Assembly (NCBI GenBank): GCA_025345505.1
Contig: JANVCC010000174.1
Coordinates: 259,347 to 323,346 of the forward strand
Source: Todiramphus chloris collaris
Taxonomy: Eukaryota > Chordata > Aves > Coraciiformes > Alcedinidae
DNA length: 64,000 nucleotides
Direction: 5' to 3'
Of the stretch, positions 52,801 through 58,800 are shown in pieces; the first letter of the stretch is position 1; every line of letters starts with the position of its first letter. The notes under the pieces were generated by a model. That model saw only the letters and a list, made by a program, of their open reading frames with translations, made no database searches and had not been told where the DNA came from. The position numbers and the translations under genes are program-made.

Positions 52801-55800
52801 GGGACCCAAATGGTGCAGTGCTAAGGGACTGGAACCTACTTTTATCTCATCCTTCACTGGAAGAACAGCAATTACATGCTCCTGAATGTTCGGAGTCATT
52901 AAATTAGGCAAGAAAGAAAGAACCTGAGGAGCTTCAACAGGGAACAGACCAAAATGCTGGGGAATATCACAGGTCCTCTCCCCAAAACAGGTTTAACAGG
53001 GTGCCCAGAGAGGTGGTGGCTGCCCCATCCCTGGCACCATTGCAGGGAAGGTTGCCCGGGGCTCTGAGCACCCTGCTCTAGCTGCAGATGGCCCTGCTCC
53101 CTGCTGGTGACCTTGAAAGGCCCTTTCCAACCCAAACCATCCTGTTGTTCTATGAAAAAAAAGCCTGCCCCGGATCCTTCGGACACAGCCAGGAAGAAAC
53201 ACATTGTAGACACGGTTTAATGAGAGCAACACCATCATTAAATCTGGATAAAGCAAGACTGCGGTTCCCTCTTACCTCCGCTTCTGCCTCTATCACCTCC
53301 TCGGTGGCTTGGGTCCGGTCTTTTGGTTTCTTCCACGTCTTTGGTGCAGTTACAGCTGTTTGGGCTGCAATGGAAGCAGACAGCTATTACAACACTAAAT
53401 TACAGGGAGCGCATTCGGCCGTGGGTGACGCGCTTCCCTCTCGCACGCCGGTTTTACCTCTGAGAAAAGGAAGCCGTGGCAGCCCTGCAGGGGACTCAGC
53501 TCGATACAACCGCTCTGGGTCCCCACGCGGTAACGACACAACCACTAGTGCAACACTAAAACAGGGTCATTGTTTTACAGGTTGCTCATTCGAGCTCGAA
53601 ATGGGACCTGTGATAGCGAGGAGTTTGTTACCAACAGCACGAGGATCACGCAGGGCAAAAGAAAGCCTTTGGAAGCTGCATTTTTGGGGGAAAGATTAAG
53701 TACTGGCTTGGACTGAAGGCTGATCTCAACATACTCTACTCAAGAACTATTATAAGAATTAACCATCACCTGGACCATAACCATGAACAGGCTGAAAATT
53801 CCACTATCTCTTCCAAAAGGAAGACTCCTTCCATCTTGCAGCGCTCCTGCCTCTCCTCATCTGGATTTATATCTCAATTCCAGAGCAGGTTAATAACACC
53901 ACTGCCCATGAATTTCCCTGACCGTGCGATTCACAGAGAACACCAGAGAATATTTCTGAGACCAGCAGTGATTTACTCTAATCGCTCCCCTCCCCAAAAA
54001 GTCAAAGAAACCACCCAATATATTAAGAGGATACAAAACCATTAATCCAATGTGCTCGTAATTTGTTGCAAGCGCTACCAGCTTCAATTCTGATACCAGG
54101 CACACGTGAGCGTTCAACGCAGGGCGTAAACAGGATTGATTCCGTGACTGAAGTTTACTGCAAACACATTTCCAGCTCCAGCCTCCAGTTTCTAGCAGAT
54201 ACGACAGAAAAACCCGCAGCGTGTGCTTGTTTTATCACAATAAAAGACCATTTTGAAAGGCTCTTCCACAAAAAGAGCTTTAACAAGGGCTTGTTTTGTT
54301 CCTATGGGCAAAGAGGAGACTGGGTTTGTTACGTTCACGCTGCTCCAAAAGACACGTTGGAGCCTCGGCGGCTTCTTAAGAGTGTTTCCCTGTTTGGAGG
54401 GTGACTGTGGGCTGAGGGAAACACAGTGGGCTGTGGAAATCACAGAATGGTTTGAGTTGAAAGGGACCTTGAAGATCATCTAGTCCAACCCCCCTGCAGT
54501 GAGCAGGGACACCTGCAACTAGAAGCTGTCTAGATGTCTCCAATCAGTTCCCAGAACTGACACTTCATGGAGGAGCTGGAAAAATCATCTGGGTCTCTTG
54601 AGCTCTGAGTTCCTCGTGCTCTGGGTTCCTTGTGCCCCATCCATCACAGCACCCTACAGAGAAGCTTCAGGAGCTGGGCAGAGCCCCACCAGTGACCCTG
54701 AACTTCCTGGGGCTCAAAGGAGAGCAGAAAAATGGCCAAGCAGGAAGGGACAGTAAAACAGCTTTTCCTTATGCAACAGGAATGAGCTTTTATTCCTAGG
54801 ACAGAAGTGCCCCGGGCCCCCTCAAGAGCTGCTGAGCTGTTCTCGCCGTCTTGGGGTGAAACCGGGGCTGGGTTAGGACCAGGTGGCCCCACAGGCGGCG
54901 ATGCCAGTGGTTTAGGCAAGGCTGGGCTTCAGCAAGGCTCCACAGTTCCCTCCACCAGAAAAATATGCCGGAATTCAGTGCTTTTCAAAAGTGAACCTGC
55001 TGTATTAGGGCTGGACATCAAGCCCCACGGCCCCACTACGATGCCTTCTGGTTTGGTGATGTCACTTCCACAGTCCTCGGGGGATTTCAGCAAGGAGGGG
55101 GCGATGTCTGCGCAGCGATGACCTAAGCACTGCCATAGCCAAATAACTCAGTTCATTAACCCCCAAGTTTTGGGTTTGACAGAATTTCACTCCACTCACA
55201 CCACGCTGTGGAAAACACCCACAGCGCAAAATAACATTTCATTTTTCAACTCACAGAACCAAACTCAGGGTCGGGGATGTGGGGCTGGCAAAGCTCCGGG
55301 CTGTTTCCTTCCTCAGCTGTCAGGTTATGAACATTTGCACTAATACATCATCTTCACCTTCACTTTTTGGCAAAAGAAAGCTCTATGAAGGGTGGGATCC
55401 CGCCAAGCCTCCTAAACAAGTCTTGCAGCTTCTTGCTTTGTTTTAACCGTGCAAATTCTTTTCCTGCTTTGGGGGTTTCCTGCTGGAGGAGGCCTGGCCA
55501 GATGCTTGACCAGACACTTGCCCTTCACCCCCAGACAGGCAGCAGCCTTCGCTCCGCTCTGCGCCAACACCCCCCGTATTTCCGAGCTGACGGGGGGGAC
55601 GCCGGCGAGATCTCCAGAGACGTTGCTCAATTTTTCCCCTCTTAAAACAGCAGACATCAGGTTGTTGGCTTGTCTTTGGTTTTGGGTTTTTTTTCTTCTT
55701 CCTCTGCTGAGTTCTCATTTCTGCTACGGGAACTGACTCAACAGGAGAACTTAGGCTAATGTGTGCTTAGAAAATCAAAGTGAGTTTAGGTGCCAAACTC

Positions 55801-58800
55801 ACAACTCAACCAGGACAACGGTGCCATCTGAGAACTGGGTTTCGGCTGCGAGGTGCAACGTGAGGCACAGAGAACCCAGAAGGTAACCTGTTCTGGTTTG
55901 GCTCCCAGAAAGAGAGGTCTCCAGATACTTCTGGTCTTCCTTTTGAACGTCCCATCCCCTCAAATTCAGCATTTTGTGTGCACACCGAGAATCGAGTTCC
56001 TGCTCACACAGAGGGTCACTTTTGCCTGGATTCACTCATTTCCAGAGCTTGTTTTCAGCCCGTTTCGAGGTCTTGGGTGGTCATTTCTTTCCATTGGAGA
56101 TGGCACACCAGCAGACTCAGCATAAAGCTGCCCAGCCAACACTGGGAGCATTCTGTTTATCACTCCTTACAAAAATAAGTGAGATAAGAGTGACAGCGCC
56201 GATCTACACTGGGACCGGCCAGAGCAACAAAATCCTCACTTCCAGACTATCCCAGCATCACTACTGGTGACACCACCACCACTGAGAAATCTGCTCAGCG
56301 GGCCCTACGCTACCTCAATCCAATTCTCCAGCCACATCATGTTCTTCAGTGAAACATCTTTCAGCAGGAGACGCCCACCCCAGCAAGCCCAGAGCCCACC
56401 AAGCGAGACCAAGAAGGCAGCCTCCTCTCTGATGTGGGTGCCAACTGCTGAGCACAAATTAATACCAGCTCTTATAGTTTTAGTTTTTAGCCAATGTGCC
56501 ATGAAAACCCAAAGTGAAAACTCACCATCGCCTTACAGCTCATGGGAAAGAAAATATATTCCAGTTGGTTCTGGCAGCAGATCAAGGAAAAGGTGATACC
56601 TGATTTATGTTTCCAGCTCTACAGCTTTGGGAGATTCCTCCAAGATATTTCCAATGACTGCCCCAAGTTGCTTGTTACAGCCTCCCCAGCTAAGAAACCC
56701 AGGGCCTTGCAGTCAGTTGGGCTACTTCATATTGAAATCCATCTCATAAATTAGCTCTGCAAGAAGCAGCCCTTTGAATTCAAGGCATCTTAAGCTCTTT
56801 TGGCTTCCTACGTTCCTCAGAGTTCTGCCTGGGACAGACATCAAACTCTTTATTTTCTTCTTTGCTTCTTGTAATAACCACGGTAGAAAGATCACATCAA
56901 AGGCAGGCGTTCAGAGCATGTCCTAAAGGCTTCCACTCTCCGGTAGCGCTGCCGCCGCCTTTACAGATTCTACTCCACCAACAAAACTGTTCCTGTTCTG
57001 TTCCCCGAGCAGCGCTGGTCCCTCACCGCAGCCAGCAAAGCTGCTGGAGAAAAAACAGAATTTAATAACAAAAGCAACTGCATGTCCTAGATGACATTTA
57101 ACTGGAGCAATGTTTTTAGTGAGGCTCGCAGCCTGGGAGCTGAGGTCCTCTCTTGACAATATCTGGTTTTGGTTTTTTTCCTTGTAATGAAGATGAGCAG
57201 GAATTAATTATTTCCAAAGCTGCGCGCTCTTGCCCTTTCCAGTAACGGCTCTGCTCATCCTGAAAACCTCGAGATAATCCTTCCTGGGCAGGCAGGAACG
57301 AGGATCTGCTGCCTGCACACTCACACCGGGGTCAGCACATCTCCTCTGACCCCGCGTTTTGACAAATGCGCAGAACAGAAAGCCAGCAGCAAGAAAACAC
57401 ACGCCCAGGTATAACACCCTGCTCGCAGGATGAAAAAAACCCAGACAAATGGCAGTTCCCAGGGGTTTAATGCTCTGGAATTCACTCAATCTGCCCCATT
57501 TCATCTGCACCAAGAGCAATGGTGCTGATGAGCAGGCTGTGGATGAACTTGCTGCTCTCAGACATTGAGAGGGAACCACTAAAACCACCGTCGTCGTCAC
57601 GCAGGTTAAGAAGACCCTAAAGAGTAGACAGATATTATAAATATCATGTGAAATGGAAAGGAAACCCAAGGATGCTCCCATTTCTGCAAAGGAGGTGCTC
57701 CTGCAGCCATCCCCTGACCCTGGAAAGCTGGTGGAGACCTAATGCCAGTGGAGCAGCCAGAGCAGAGCTTCTGCTGGACCTCAAACGGGTCAGCTCTGCT
57801 CAGCTCCCGGCAAACACTGCAAAACTCATCTTCTCCAGCTGCAAAACAGAACTGCTGGAGAATAAAGATGTTTAAGGGGAAGCCTCTGAGGTCTGAAGAT
57901 CTCCGTCTTTCTCTCCAGAACTTGATGGGTCACATTTAGAAGTCTTGCTTCTCTAACTGTGGGTAGAAGGTGCATTTTGCAGAGCACCTGAGGAACAAGC
58001 AAATAATCGCATCCATCCCTGAAAAGCCATCACCTCCATCCCAGAACGTGGGATACACCTGCAAGTTTCAGCAGCACTGCCTTGCCACGTCAAGCAGAAG
58101 CTGGATGAACCCCTCTACCCATTTTTAGGCAGGCCAGACAATAACAAGGAAAAGGACACTCAGGAGTAAGTGCTGCAGCCATCAGATTATTCGCAGAGGT
58201 CTTGGCTCTGAGTAGGCTCCCAGTCAAACCGGATCGGCTCCCATCACGGGGAGTAGAGCGGTATGATTTGTGGCCAGCCTGCTCTGTGGTGAGTACACAC
58301 TCCTGCTGGAAAGCCCAAAGAAATACTGTTAAAAGTCAGTGAGCTCACGCTTACCACCACGCAGCTGAGAAGATTCCCTCATCCCAATTCCTATTGCATC
58401 TTCACCAACAAAAAATGCCTTGGCCTTCAGTCCAAGGAAAAAACCAAAGCAACCACCACCACCACCCAGTAATACAGCCCTTTCTCCTTGCTCCTGAAGT
58501 TCAGCATCTGTATCTTCCAGCAGGTTTGTAGCCAGCCTGCTCTGCAGTAAGCAGACACTCCTGCTGAAAAGGCCCAAGAAAGGCAGAGTCACTCGACCCC
58601 CCGCTCCGCCCGGGGCAGCGCTCACCTCCAGGTTACGTTCCTCAAATCTCTCGTCCTCTCTCCGAGGAAGAATTGGACAAATCTTGCTCAAAAAAAACCC
58701 CAACAGGCTGGCAGAGAAACTCAAGGCAGTTACACATCATTAACAAAGGGGTAAAGCACAAAGAGCTGACCTGGAGAGCATCTTGCTTTCCCTGAAGTAC

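Larger units (their letters stand above)
51376..53275 (-). other. EIF4G3 intron between exons 2 and 3
   Basis: A 1.9-kb intron with a CR1 3' fragment (52996-53156) near its 5' end in gene sense and a 130-nt exon-like segment (52572-52701) that would act as a poison exon if spliced in. Nothing else was recognised. Confidence 0.65.
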
